From positions 1 to 45,835 of the forward strand of contig MPUH01000563.1 in assembly GCA_001970955.1 (NCBI GenBank): a DNA stretch of 45,835 nt, read 5' to 3'. The stretch comes from Stentor coeruleus. Its lineage: Eukaryota > Ciliophora > Heterotrichea > Heterotrichida > Stentoridae. Both the position numbers and the translations under genes were made by a program. Below, piece by piece: positions 18,292-28,079 of the stretch (positions are counted from its first letter, which is position 1; every line of letters begins with the position of its first letter). The notes below the pieces were generated by a model. That model saw only the letters and a list, made by a program, of their open reading frames with translations. It was not told where the DNA came from and searched no databases.

Positions 18292-19500
18292 ATGCGTAGA
18301 GGGAATAAAAAGGATAACCGTGAACGTAAGTCTTCAGATATGGAGCAAGAAGGCCCATTCAAAGTAAATCAGTTAATCCTAGCTCAAAACAAAAGTAACA
18401 CCTATTCAGTTGGCGAATGGAGGGATGCCAAGGTTATTAGTATTCGATCAGGTTCAAAAAGTAATATCAATTTAGAAGACTCAATAGAACTTTATGTTCA
18501 TTATGAAAGGACCAATCGTCGTTGTGATGAATGGATTCCTACTGATCGTGCAAAGCCATGGGAAGCTAGTTCTAAAAAAGCTGAGACCAATGAACCTATT
18601 CTTGAACATGATGAGCATGAAGGATATGATGAAAAAGTTATAGCAATGCATGAAGAATGTACTAAATTCAAAACTATCAGATATATTGAATTAGGTAAAC
18701 ATCGTTGTGAAACTTGGTACTTTTCCCCATTCCCTGATTATTATCAAAACATCGATACACTTTACATCTGCGAGTTCTGTCTTACTTTCTTCAAATTCAA
18801 AGCTGAACTTGTCCGACATGAAAAAAGGTGTAAAATCCTACATCCAATGGGCAATGAAATATATAGAGATGGGGATATTTCAGTCTTTGAAATCGATGGG
18901 GCGAGGAATGTTGCTTATTGTGAAAATCTTTGTTATATATCAAAGCTTTTTCTTGATCATAAGAATTTAAGCTATGATGTTGAGCCTTTTTTATTCTATG
19001 TGCTAACTGAAAATGATGATGCTGGGTGTCATATTGCTGGATATTTTTCTAAGGAAAAAGAGTCTACTATGAACAATAATTTGTCATGTATTTTAGTCTT
19101 ACCTTTTATGCAAAGGAAGGGTTTTGGTAAATTTTTGATAACATTTTCATATGAACTTAGTAAAATTGAATTAAAAGTTGGAACACCTGAAAGACCACTT
19201 TCTGATTTGGGATATGCTTCGTATTTTAGTTGGTGGACTGGGGAGATTGTTAGGGTGTTAGAAAGTCATCAAGGACAGATGTTATCACTTAATGATGTTA
19301 CGAATAAGACGTATATAAGACATCAGGATGTTATGGAGATTTTGGATAAGCTGAATATTTTGAGGTATTGTCAAGGAAATCATATATTGTATGCTAATCC
19401 AGAGTATTTGAATGAGATTAAGAAGACTATTGTTGGAAAACCTGGGAGGCCTGTGTATCCTGAGAAACTTCATTGGAGACCTTTGAAGATTATTAATTAA
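18292..19500 (+). CDS. MYST-family histone acetyltransferase (Tip60/Esa1-like)
   Basis: 402 residues. Acetylates histone N-terminal lysines (H4, H2A in Esa1/Tip60), working in NuA4-type complexes in the nucleus. A Tudor-knot/chromo-barrel lies at about 24-92 (YVHYERTNRRCDEWIP). The MYST C2HC zinc finger has C160, C163, H176 and C180. The catalytic domain has autoacetylated Lys224 (LFLDHKNLSYDVEPF), Cys266, the acetyl-CoA loop QRKGFGK (274-280) and general base Glu300 in ERPLSDLG. All key residues are intact, and the length is near yeast Esa1. No intron. It sits 79 nt after the coiled-coil gene, same strand. Confidence 0.96.
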   Translation: MRRGNKKDNRERKSSDMEQEGPFKVNQLILAQNKSNTYSVGEWRDAKVISIRSGSKSNINLEDSIELYVHYERTNRRCDEWIPTDRAKPWEASSKKAETNEPILEHDEHEGYDEKVIAMHEECTKFKTIRYIELGKHRCETWYFSPFPDYYQNIDTLYICEFCLTFFKFKAELVRHEKRCKILHPMGNEIYRDGDISVFEIDGARNVAYCENLCYISKLFLDHKNLSYDVEPFLFYVLTENDDAGCHIAGYFSKEKESTMNNNLSCILVLPFMQRKGFGKFLITFSYELSKIELKVGTPERPLSDLGYASYFSWWTGEIVRVLESHQGQMLSLNDVTNKTYIRHQDVMEILDKLNILRYCQGNHILYANPEYLNEIKKTIVGKPGRPVYPEKLHWRPLKIIN

Positions 19501-19959
19501 TGAAGAAATAAGTTTCTTAGTGTCTGAACACATAAATATAACAAAAAAAACATAAAATAAACTTCAGACTATCTTAAAAATTCCTATAAAAAACATAATT
19601 ATTCAAACCTTAACACCCTGGCTAGCATATTTTAACCACACTTGACTTTATCTAAAACCTTAACACCTTCATATAATTTATATATCTTTATAATGCAAAA
19701 TCCTGAAATCCTTTACAGAATTATCGATCTTTTATTTATCAATATGCATTTTGACCAAAATAAATCATTGAGATTTTAATAATGGTAATGATACCTGAAA
19801 TTCGAAATTCCTCAAACCTATCCACTATAATTAAATAACGATAAAAAAATACATAACATTTTTATAGCATGAATTCCATAAATTTAAACCTCGGATTATA
19901 ATTTCCTAAATAAATGGAAAATCTTTCGGAATGAAAATTTCTTAAAGTGCTTACATAAA
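19501..19959. other. Convergent intergenic spacer
   Basis: About 460 bases between the MYST gene (+) and the CXC gene (-). AT-rich with C-containing tracts; the short word CCTTAACACC occurs twice (near 19610 and 19660). No gene seen. Confidence 0.4.
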
Positions 19960-20604
19960 TTAACTTAAACCATTGAGCATTAAAAGTATTTTCGCATAAA
20001 AGTACTCTTCGAATTTTTCATAAGACTTAATCTCAGTAATTCTGGCAAATGAATCTTCGTAATGTGTACTATTTTCTTCGCTAAGAGCTTCTTCGTATTT
20101 TTCAACTTTTTTAATCAAGGGTTCAGCAAGGGTTTTGAAATACTCATTAATAGGAGGAGCATAATTGTTACCATCCTTTGCCTTGTCGATATCAGTATTT
20201 TTACTACATAGGGATTACCAATTACGGCATTTACAGATACTACTACAGGGGATTTTTGCATTGAAGCACTCACAGTATTTTTTAATACACTTGGTTTTCT
20301 TACAATTACACCCTTTAAAATGAGCTGCGGGTTCAATCATCAAATGATCGGGAGCTTTTGGGATTTTTGGCCTAAAAGCAAATGGGTCTCTGTCAAGTAT
20401 TGCTTTAATCTTTAAACTTCTAGTTTCCTACTTATATCTAACCTCATGCTCTGAGTTATTGAAACAATTATTGCAATTACAATCAAAACAATATTCGCCT
20501 GACGAAAAACACTCGCAGTAAAGTTTTAGGCACTTGGAATACTTACAGTTGCAAACTTTTCCTTTGGAGAATTGAGAATTACTTGAAAGACTCTCGTTAT
20601 CCAT
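19960..20604 (-). CDS. Tesmin/LIN54-type CXC-domain protein (two 15-nt introns)
   Basis: Three exons: 20604-20443, 20427-20219, 20203-19960. Spliced length 204 residues. Two CXC (CRC) cysteine-rich repeats: [20 protein letters not shown] with [12 protein letters not shown], and [20 protein letters not shown] with [12 protein letters not shown]. Between them is [11 protein letters not shown], the conserved RNPxAFxPK linker. Without splicing the gene breaks at TAG (20428) and at TAA after CRNW; splicing the second 15 nt turns CRNW-stop into CRNCKN, completing the repeat. These proteins bind DNA (CHR-like sites) and regulate cell-cycle genes in DREAM/MuvB-type complexes. The stop TAA at 19960 also lies at the head of a further possible 15-nt GT-AG unit; using it would only change the end from LNGLS to LNGLTL. 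Confidence 0.92.
20204..20218 (-). other. 15-nt micro-intron (CXC gene, second)
   Basis: GTAATCCCTATGTAG, phase 2. Removal joins TG and T into a Cys codon and completes the CKCRNCKN motif. Confidence 0.9.
20428..20442 (-). other. 15-nt micro-intron (CXC gene, first)
   Basis: GTTAGATATAAGTAG, phase 0, ending with an in-frame TAG. Removal connects the first CXC repeat to the RDPFAFRPK linker. Confidence 0.88.
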
Positions 20605-22390
20605 TATAACCAATAAACTTTAAGAGCAGAAAGGAGTTGTAATATTTTTAAGCAAAATTCTGAATTTGAATAGGCTTATTGGTAAGATATATGATGAGTA
20701 TATAAGATAAGATTTGAATATTTATATGAGATAAATAAGCTTATAATAGGTTATTAAGTGAATAATTCTTATATTATTAGTTAATTATATATTTATTATA
20801 TATTGTGGAAGAAAAATCGAAAAAATGACAATAAAATTTGGTTTTCATGAAAATTTAGCTTTTAAACTGATGATTTGATATTCGTTTTGAGTAATTAGGC
20901 TTAAGATTGAAGTGTTGGAGTATTTAGGAGGAAAGTTTGGGAAAATTAGAAATTATTGTGATTGAGAAGTATTTTAATGTTGACAATGGATATAATTTAT
21001 AGGGAAAATGATTATAAACGAAGGGAATTTTATAAAGGTAAAAATTTACTTTGGAAATTATAATGGAATTTTTTATTAAGTTATATAGTTTTATGTGAAG
21101 AGAGTTTTTAGCTAAGATTTACTATTTAAGTTTTTAATTTGGTAAGATTTTAGGACTCTATACCATTTGTTATTTAATTATCAGAATTTTTTAATATAAA
21201 AATTTACTAAAGGAATTCTAATGCAATGTAAATCTTACTTTAATGCAAGATTAGCTTGATAATTATTAAATCTTTGATTTGATGGAAGAAGTTTTTCAAT
21301 AATTCATACTTAATTATTATTTAATGTTCTCTGAAGATAAATACCTTCATAAAATCATAAAAATTATTGATATAATTTTTCATAATTATACTTTAATGCT
21401 TGTATAAATAGAATTTGTAGGTATCATAAAATATCATATAAAATACGTTTCTGTAGTTATTATATACATATTTTATACAAAAATCTACTCAGAATTTACT
21501 AAATAGTTAAAAAAGCAATTATGCATATCAAAAATAATACTTTATTTATTAAATAATTCGTTAAGTATTAATAAACAAATTTTATCATTTAAATTTATAT
21601 CAATTTATGTTGCTAAAAACTATTTGTATATAAAAATGATAATATAGTTAATTACATTAAGATACTTTATCGGCAAATAAAAAAAATTCTAGCAAGAAAT
21701 GTGGCTTAAATACTTAATCATTATAAAATTCACAGTATTTTAGTATTTCCTTTTAATCTCACCTCTTGTTATTATTTTCTCTACAGAACTCTAATTTTTA
21801 AAAAAATATCTTAGATTTATATACTTAAAGCATTTTTGTTCAGCTTTAAAACATCCATAATTTGATAAATAGTATCATTTATATACCCCATATTATTACT
21901 GTTTAATATAATCTTACAAAATACGTTTCATATTTTTTTTTCCAGTAACTTTCATCAAAATCTGAAATTTTAATTTCAAACATTTTCTTATTTCCCCTTA
22001 ACTTTAATAAACTTTATCATTATTTTTTACGGCAATATATCATTTATCATTATAATTTTCACATTCCAGAATGCTGATTTTTGATTTTAAAATCATATAT
22101 ATTTCCTAGCATAAATATTTTGCATAAAGGTGCATTAAAAAATGTATTTTTTTTTGAAAAATTCAATTCAGTACCATTTAGCATAAATAAAACCAGTTTT
22201 TATCTAAGCAACCTTTAATCCTTATTCTTTATACCAACTACTAATTTTCTAATAAATCTTACAAAAAACCCCATACAAATCAAGCCAAAAACCCAACTAA
22301 ACATAAAAACATTAAAAACATTAAAAACATTAAAAACATTAAAAAACCTCATCAAAAAAGCCCATAAAGCCTAGAAATTTACACATTTAT
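20605..22390. other. Long intergenic spacer, no gene recognised
   Basis: 1.8 kb, the longest empty stretch. + strand G-rich to about 21150, mixed, then C-rich from about 21700. No frame with coding character on either strand, and no tRNA-like A/B boxes seen. Near its right end is a 9-nt tandem repeat (22311-22346). Confidence 0.45.
22311..22346 (+). repeat. Tandem repeat, four copies of ATTAAAAAC
   Basis: Four consecutive 9-nt units (22311, 22320, 22329, 22338, the last with one extra A), preceded by a degenerate unit. It lies 45 nt beyond the 3' end of the PX gene. Probably a slippage microsatellite. Confidence 0.8.
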
Positions 22391-23086
22391 CTAATTTAAG
22401 ATATTCGTTAAAGATGCACGAGCAACACTTGGGTATGTATTGATAAGTGTTTTTAAGAGTTTCCCAGGACAATCATGCCTTTTAACCTGCTCTGCAGCCA
22501 AAGCAATATTGATCTCACTACCTGATGGAACATGAGAACGCATAGAAAGTACCAAATCTTTACAAAGTTTTTTAAACTGCTTTCTTTTACATTTTTGCTC
22601 TTCTTCATCAAGAGGCATTGGTTGAGATGAAAGGTCGAAAAGCTTACTAGAAAGTGCTTCAGATACCTTTGTCGAGGTTTCTTTTACTTCATTTTCTATA
22701 CGGGATTTCTTAACGGCTGGTTGAGCTGGTTTTTTTATTGTTGCTGTTGCGGAATTAATTATTTCCCGATCTCTTGGACTGAAAAACTGTTCGGCAAGCT
22801 CGTTTCCAGCTGCTTCTTTCATTTTGGTTATTGATATGAAGAATGTTTCTAGATCAGATCGACGTTGTTCGAGGAATTTCGGGTTCTTGTTGCCAAACAT
22901 CTTCTTTGGGGGAAATTTCTGGGTCACACCAAAAGCGCTTTTGAATTGCTCGTGTATTTCTCTGAGTAATGAATAACGTCTTTGGAACTTCCAGATTTCA
23001 CCGTTTACTAAGTTAGAAACTTCTATAATGTAATCAAAGTGGTCGCCTACTTCTGTGAAGCCTTTGAATTTTACAGATAAATTCAT
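22391..23086 (-). CDS. PX-domain protein (sorting-nexin-like)
   Basis: 231 residues. The PX domain covers about 3-105: phosphoinositide-contacting Arg in QRRYSLL (36-38), the FPPKKMF loop (58-64), and Arg75/Arg76 in EQRRSDLETFF. It is expected to bind PI3P and place the protein on endosomes. The remainder (about 110-231) is a basic linker followed by helices without a recognised domain (SSQPMPLDEEEQKCKRKQFK); no BAR domain is evident, so it is a short PX protein rather than a classical SNX-BAR. Ends TAG, with no GT within 15 nt upstream. Confidence 0.9.
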   Translation of the reverse strand: MNLSVKFKGFTEVGDHFDYIIEVSNLVNGEIWKFQRRYSLLREIHEQFKSAFGVTQKFPPKKMFGNKNPKFLEQRRSDLETFFISITKMKEAAGNELAEQFFSPRDREIINSATATIKKPAQPAVKKSRIENEVKETSTKVSEALSSKLFDLSSQPMPLDEEEQKCKRKQFKKLCKDLVLSMRSHVPSGSEINIALAAEQVKRHDCPGKLLKTLINTYPSVARASLTNILN

Positions 23087-23742
23087 TAATATTGGATTGT
23101 TTGTATTTAATATAAGAGAAAAAAGTGGTAATAATAATCACATATCTCAGTAGAATAAATTATTAGACTAAGAATAAATTTATAGTTATTTACTAAGTTG
23201 TAATATAATTTGTGTTGAATAAAAGTATAAGTTTAATTCTTCAAAGCATATTTATATAATATATTCTCATACAACATTTCAAATCTTAGCAAAGTATCTT
23301 TTATATTATTTCAAATATATTCTACCAAAAACATTATTTAACTTGATGACTGATAACTATGATATAGCCAACTTTATTAAAAAACTATATACTCTAATCA
23401 ATAAAAACCAAAATTTACAAGTTTTTCATCACAAATTTAAATTTGCATAAATATTTTTCTAACATTCTCTAACCTCCATATCTTTCCAAACATCTTCCCT
23501 CTAAACAAAACAATATCAATCCATCATCTCTATCAAAAAACCCCCTAACTTTATATACTTCACTACAATTAATCTCTTATTTCTACCCAAAAAACATACA
23601 AAAAATCCTAAATATCCTTACAAAACTCTGACAAAGCTTCACCATCCTAATATTTCATATCAACCCATCATCCAAAAACAAAATTCTTCATATCCATTTT
23701 CTTCTAAACTAAGAATTTTCATATTCCTAACAGTATATTTAA
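23087..23742. other. Divergent promoter region, PX (-) / RCC1 (+)
   Basis: 656 bases. The skew flips here as in other divergent spacers: G-containing near the PX start (23090-23230), then C-rich and almost G-free to 23740. Confidence 0.45.
23666..23675 (+). promoter_or_regulatory. Candidate upstream motif CATCATCCAA
   Basis: CATCATCCAA, 68 nt before the RCC1 start, sense strand; shares the ATCATCCAA core with motifs upstream of mL41, kinesin and CHMP5. Confidence 0.28.
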
Positions 23743-25629
23743 ATGTCGAAGCAGTGTGAAATTTACGTTTGGGGCAGTAATGAAAGTTCTCAACTCTTAG
23801 ACTGTGACAAATCAAAACTATGTTCTCCAAGGCTAATAATAAGCCCTGTGCATATAAACTCAGTGTCAATTTCTCAATGTTTTTCTTATTTCCTAAGCGA
23901 TTCAGGTGATCTTTATTCAAGTCTCAGTCCTCTAACATTAGCATTTCCCAACTTAAAATCTTTTAAAGTTTCAGCAATAGACTCAGGATGTTCTCATACA
24001 ATAGTCCTCACACCTAATGGTACTGTTTATTCTTGGGGAAAAGGTGATACTGGAGCTCTTGGGCTTAATTCAATACATGATACTCAAACACCTATAAGAA
24101 TACCTTTACCTAAAGCATTACAAATATCTTGTGGGGCTAGGCATACTGGATGTTTAACAACTTCAGGAGTTTATATGTGGGGAAGTGGATCTTTTGGGCA
24201 ATTAGGTTTGGGGAATATAAATAATGCATTTGAACCTCAAATGTTAGGTGTTGATGATATAAGTTTTATATCATGTGGGATACAATATACTATGATACTT
24301 AATAAGAAAGGCCAAATGCTAGCATTTGGCAATAATTCATGTGGACAATTTGGTACAGGGAATAAAAGAAGTACTAATGTTCCTGTGATTGTAGAAAATA
24401 CACCAGCTTTTAAGATGTTATCTTGTGGGACTCATACTGCTGGGATTTCTATGAATGATGAATTGTTTGTATGGGGTACTGGGCTTTTTGGTGAATGGTT
24501 GACTCCTAAATATATAAATGAAGTTATAAAACCTATTAAAGTAACTGTGAATTGTGCATGTGGATATGCAATTGATAATGAGAAAAATGTGTGGAGTTGG
24601 GGGAGTAATACTAATGGCGAGCTTGGATTAGGAGATTTTGATCAACGAACCTCAGTTAAACTTATTAAAATCCTCAAGAACCGAAACATCAAAAATATAT
24701 ATTCCGGTAATAGCGGGGTCTTCGCTATTGGCAAAGATTTTGAAAGCATCAAAAAGCCTAAAAGACGTCACCCTTCTTGTAACAAAGAAAACATCTTCCC
24801 TATAAAAGATGATAAACAAAAACTCGAAGTCTTAAAACTAAAACAAATCATTGAATCCAAAGAACAAAAAATAAACTCCCTAGAACAACTAATAAACGAA
24901 GATCAAATCCCAAGAATCCAACAAGAAAACGAGCATTTCCGTACAGCTTTTGAAGAAATGAAAAAATTCAAACAGCAATGCTACCACACTTTATCTCAAG
25001 AAAAAGAGAAACGCAAAATCGCAGAAAACTTCGTCAAAGAACTTCATGATGAACATAAAATGCTTGTCAGTACAATCGAAGAACTAGAAAAAACGATGGC
25101 TAAACTTTCACATCAATGCGAGATTTATCAAGAAAAAGCTGCACAAAGTGATGTTTTATTATCGAAAATCAAAATACTAAACGAAGAAAATGAAAAACTT
25201 AGAAATCAGCAGAATTCTCAAGAATCATTATCAAAAAGGTATAAAAGCGATGTTTCTTATGATTTGATGAGTATAGCAAGTCCTGAAATTTCTATTATTT
25301 TTGATAAGAAAATAAAAAAGGATAATTCGGTTGAGATGAGGTTGAGGAATTCAAAATCTTCAAGTGATTTGATTAAAATGTTTGAAGCTCCAGAACCGAT
25401 TAGATCGATATCTCCAGCTTATGCTAATAAAGATAGCACAGAATCGATTAAAGTTATTAGTAATGATCCTCAAACACCACCAACATTTAGAGATGGGGGT
25501 ATTGCAAGTGGCGGGGTAAAAAATAGTCTTAGTGAGATAAGGGCTAGATTGAATTTGTTGCAGGAGAACAAACTTGAGTTAGAAGGGAAAATGAATGATT
25601 TTGAGAAAAAACTTAAGGAACAATTGTAA
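23743..25629 (+). CDS. RCC1-repeat propeller with C-terminal coiled coil
   Basis: 628 residues. Residues 1-330 hold RCC1-type blades, recognisable by YVWGSNESSQL, VYSWGKGDTGALGL, VYMWGSGSFGQLGLG, LAFGNNSCGQFGTGN, LFVWGTGLFGEW and VWSWGSNTNGELGLGD. Residues about 350-490 form a long coiled coil (KLKQIIESKEQKINSLEQLI), and another helical segment ends the protein. RCC1 folds serve as exchange factors or protein-binding propellers; this arrangement (propeller then coiled coil) is common in protists and does not prove Ran exchange activity. No kinase domain accompanies it, unlike NEK8/NEK9. A 20-nt perfect palindrome lies in the coding sequence at 24311-24330. Confidence 0.92.
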   Translation: MSKQCEIYVWGSNESSQLLDCDKSKLCSPRLIISPVHINSVSISQCFSYFLSDSGDLYSSLSPLTLAFPNLKSFKVSAIDSGCSHTIVLTPNGTVYSWGKGDTGALGLNSIHDTQTPIRIPLPKALQISCGARHTGCLTTSGVYMWGSGSFGQLGLGNINNAFEPQMLGVDDISFISCGIQYTMILNKKGQMLAFGNNSCGQFGTGNKRSTNVPVIVENTPAFKMLSCGTHTAGISMNDELFVWGTGLFGEWLTPKYINEVIKPIKVTVNCACGYAIDNEKNVWSWGSNTNGELGLGDFDQRTSVKLIKILKNRNIKNIYSGNSGVFAIGKDFESIKKPKRRHPSCNKENIFPIKDDKQKLEVLKLKQIIESKEQKINSLEQLINEDQIPRIQQENEHFRTAFEEMKKFKQQCYHTLSQEKEKRKIAENFVKELHDEHKMLVSTIEELEKTMAKLSHQCEIYQEKAAQSDVLLSKIKILNEENEKLRNQQNSQESLSKRYKSDVSYDLMSIASPEISIIFDKKIKKDNSVEMRLRNSKSSSDLIKMFEAPEPIRSISPAYANKDSTESIKVISNDPQTPPTFRDGGIASGGVKNSLSEIRARLNLLQENKLELEGKMNDFEKKLKEQL

Positions 25630-25837
25630 TTTGATGTATATGTAATAAATAATGAGCTCTAAATTATTCAATATGAAGTTATTCCAGCACAGGAAATTGT
25701 CTTTAAATATTAAAAAAGGTATTTCCTAAAAATTTCAGGAATATATCGGAAAAATCTAAATGCAATAAGAACTCACTTGATATTGCTGCGCCTGCTTGGG
25801 TAAGAAAAATTAATAATATCAGGAATTAAGTGTTTAA
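25630..25837 (+). other. Spacer with possible upstream part of a decayed gene
   Basis: After the RCC1 stop the sequence looks coding-like in short pieces, for example SLDIAAPAWVRKINNIRN near 25771-25826 before a TAA. These may belong to the remnant at 25838-26065 in another frame. Confidence 0.3.
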
Positions 25838-26065
25838 AACTTGTCACCTGTTGAAAAATATGTGCTATAGGAAAAATCTACTCCTTAGAAAAAGAAATTT
25901 TTAAATGTCTTAAATACAAATAGATTGGAGAAAAGGAGCTCTGATATTCCAGCTATTATATTAAAACCTTGCTTAAGTAGGAATAAGTCTAAGAATTCAC
26001 CAACTTTACACAAGAAAACGGTTTCATATCTTAAAGCTAGAGTTAAACCTTTTAGAAAAGCCTAA
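25838..26065 (+). pseudogene. Remnant of a protein-coding gene (two in-frame TAGs)
   Basis: 75 codons in one frame before TAA TAG at 26063, with coding character (RLEKRSSDIPAIILKPCLSR, then KTVSYLKARVKPFRKA), interrupted by TAG at 25868 and 25886. The 15-nt windows ending at these TAGs do not start with GT, so they are not micro-introns. Both TAGs are one C-to-T transition from CAG. No ATG precedes in frame. Family not recognised. Confidence 0.45.
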
Positions 26066-26312
26066 TAGGATAGTATGAGAAAAGTAGAATTAGGGTTTAT
26101 TTACTGAAATGGGTTTTTTATGTTCTTTATATAGTTTTAATGGATTTATTTACAATTTTTTTAGGATTTATATATTAATTAGTTGGATTTCGATGATTTT
26201 TATAGTATTTATTATAGCATGCATACTTTTTATTTATATTTATTTATATGAGGAACTTGATAAGTAAATTTATTAAAGCAAAGAAATTATTAATGAAAAA
26301 TGCGATACAGAA

Positions 26313-26561
26313 CTAACCCTCAGAGCTGGTTATTTTTGTTTTACTTTATATATTTGGAGCTTAGGTGCTATACTTTTCTTTATTTTATGTGAGAGTACTT
26401 TTTAAAGGAAGGGATTTAATTAGACTTCATAAATGTATACTTGCAGATAAGTATAAAAAGTACTTAATAAAGCTAGTATAGAAATGCAGGATATTATATA
26501 TAATATGCTAGAATTGGTTCCTAATAAAAGAATTAGTTTAGATGATGCTATAAGTAATTAA
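26313..26561 (+). pseudogene. Protein kinase C-lobe pseudogene
   Basis: Subdomain IX is readable in frame (LYIWSLGAILFFILCES, 26346-26396), as is subdomain XI (SIEMQDIIYNMLELVPNKRI, then SLDDAISN, 26475-26558). The segment between is open only in the next frame (FKGRDLIRLHKCILADKYKK), so two compensating indels are needed, and stops TAA and TAG occur. The D before IWSLG is replaced by Y. No ATP-binding lobe, HRD or DFG motif is found upstream. Resembles calcium/calmodulin- or SNF1-type kinases in this region. No intact relative of it lies in the window. Confidence 0.72.
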
Positions 26562-26933
26562 TTTGAAAAGATTAGAAGGGGTGGTTGAAGGATAATTGCC
26601 AAAATGAAGGGATGCTGGTTAAATAATATATAATTACGGATAAAATATTTTTTTGTATGAAATAAATGTTTTATTAATAGTGCAGGTGGCTATAAGAGTT
26701 ATATGATTCTAAATGTATTAAAATTATTATTGTTGTTTTTATTAATAAAACCCCAGTAAAAATAATCAAAACTTTTATCTTCCCAAGAGACTACATCATA
26801 AAAACTATCAAAAAAAAAAACTAAGTTCACATCTTTACTTTATACTCCTATATTATAAATTACTAATCTTAAACCTAAATTTTATAAGTTTGCTATAGAA
26901 GCTATATACAATAATTATAGTTAAAGCCCCATA
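26562..26933. other. Intergenic spacer
   Basis: 370 bases; G-rich to about 26745, then C/A-rich leading to the F-box gene start. No gene seen. Confidence 0.4.
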
Positions 26934-28076
26934 ATGTTTGACTACCAATATGGTAAATCCACAGCCAAGTATAAAGAGAAGCTTAAAGACATGCTCCCAA
27001 GGCTGGAGATTTTAATGAATCATCAGTCTAAAGGTCTAAGTCTTGCATTTGAATTCCTCCATGGTCTTGAAATCTTCTCCTTAGCCTCAGTAAGTAAAAA
27101 ATTCTATTCAGCGACCTGGAACACTTCTTTATGGCGAGAACTTTCTAAACAGCTTAGCAATGAGAAACTTGATTTTTTGTATACTCTGGCTAATAGGCGC
27201 TTTGATGACTTTGTTGAAAAATTCAAAAACCAACCTATTATAGCTCAATGCTCTGGGACTATAAAATGGCGTATTGTCTATATAACTTTACTTTACAAAT
27301 TTTGTATGAAATGTGAGACTTCAGAAAATAGACTTAGATTCCTCCCGATACTTCAAAGAACTTTATGTTTCAAATGTGCTAGAAACCCCGAATTCTCTAT
27401 GATCTCCCTTGAAAATGCTCAAAGTGAATTCGGCGTAAAAAAAGATGATATCGAACTCTACCAATTAGACGGATTAAGAGTACCCCATACCCATGAATCA
27501 GGTAAGCATATGTTTGTCTATTATACTAAAGATATTCTAAGCCTTGTAAGAATGGACCCCGAAAAAAAGAAAAATATCAAATTAAGAACCAACATCGAAG
27601 AAAAACGACGAACAGAAATCGTCTACTACATGCAAAAAGAAGGTATAGATCATGACTTCATAAACAAATATCTAAACATTGAAGGCACTCTCCCTCATAA
27701 CTACATGCTAGGCAGATCCCGCCAATCAGCTCACAAAATCGCTCAATCCATGTTCAAAATCTACAAAAACGAAAAAGAAAAACCCTTAAAAACCCTCGAA
27801 AATCCTGATGAAAACCTCGACGAGCCTAAAAAAAAGGTCAAACTTTCAGAAGATGAAAAACTTCAAAGAAAACTTGAACTTATTGAAAGATTGACCCTAA
27901 TGGGAATCAACACCGACGATATAAATTTTGAAGAAAAAAAAGGACTTATTTATATGTACATAACTGGAAGGTTATCAAGAGACCTTGGCTATGTAGCAGG
28001 GGCAATATGGAAGCAATATAAACCTGTGTTTACTGGGGTGTCTGGGAAGACTACACAGAGGATAAAAGATTTATAA
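26934..28076 (+). CDS. F-box-like protein with CxxC/CxxC zinc motif
   Basis: 380 residues. An F-box-like segment at about 38-72 (FLHGLEIFSLASVSKKFYSA followed by WNTSLWREL) suggests a substrate adaptor of SCF ubiquitin ligases. C124-x2-C127 and C145-x2-C148 form a probable zinc ribbon, followed by an XPA-like sequence (EFSMISLENAQSEFGVKKDD), a combination known in F-box proteins. A basic, charged region (about 270-310) precedes a helical C-terminus. No intron. The stop is 3 nt from the stop of the convergent kinesin gene. Confidence 0.82.
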   Translation: MFDYQYGKSTAKYKEKLKDMLPRLEILMNHQSKGLSLAFEFLHGLEIFSLASVSKKFYSATWNTSLWRELSKQLSNEKLDFLYTLANRRFDDFVEKFKNQPIIAQCSGTIKWRIVYITLLYKFCMKCETSENRLRFLPILQRTLCFKCARNPEFSMISLENAQSEFGVKKDDIELYQLDGLRVPHTHESGKHMFVYYTKDILSLVRMDPEKKKNIKLRTNIEEKRRTEIVYYMQKEGIDHDFINKYLNIEGTLPHNYMLGRSRQSAHKIAQSMFKIYKNEKEKPLKTLENPDENLDEPKKKVKLSEDEKLQRKLELIERLTLMGINTDDINFEEKKGLIYMYITGRLSRDLGYVAGAIWKQYKPVFTGVSGKTTQRIKDL

Positions 28077-28079
28077 TAA

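Noticed and set aside
20605..22390. Possible RNA gene or hidden gene in the longest spacer
   Set aside because: No tRNA-like boxes, no stable stem pattern and no protein-like frame found, even when allowing 15-nt introns.
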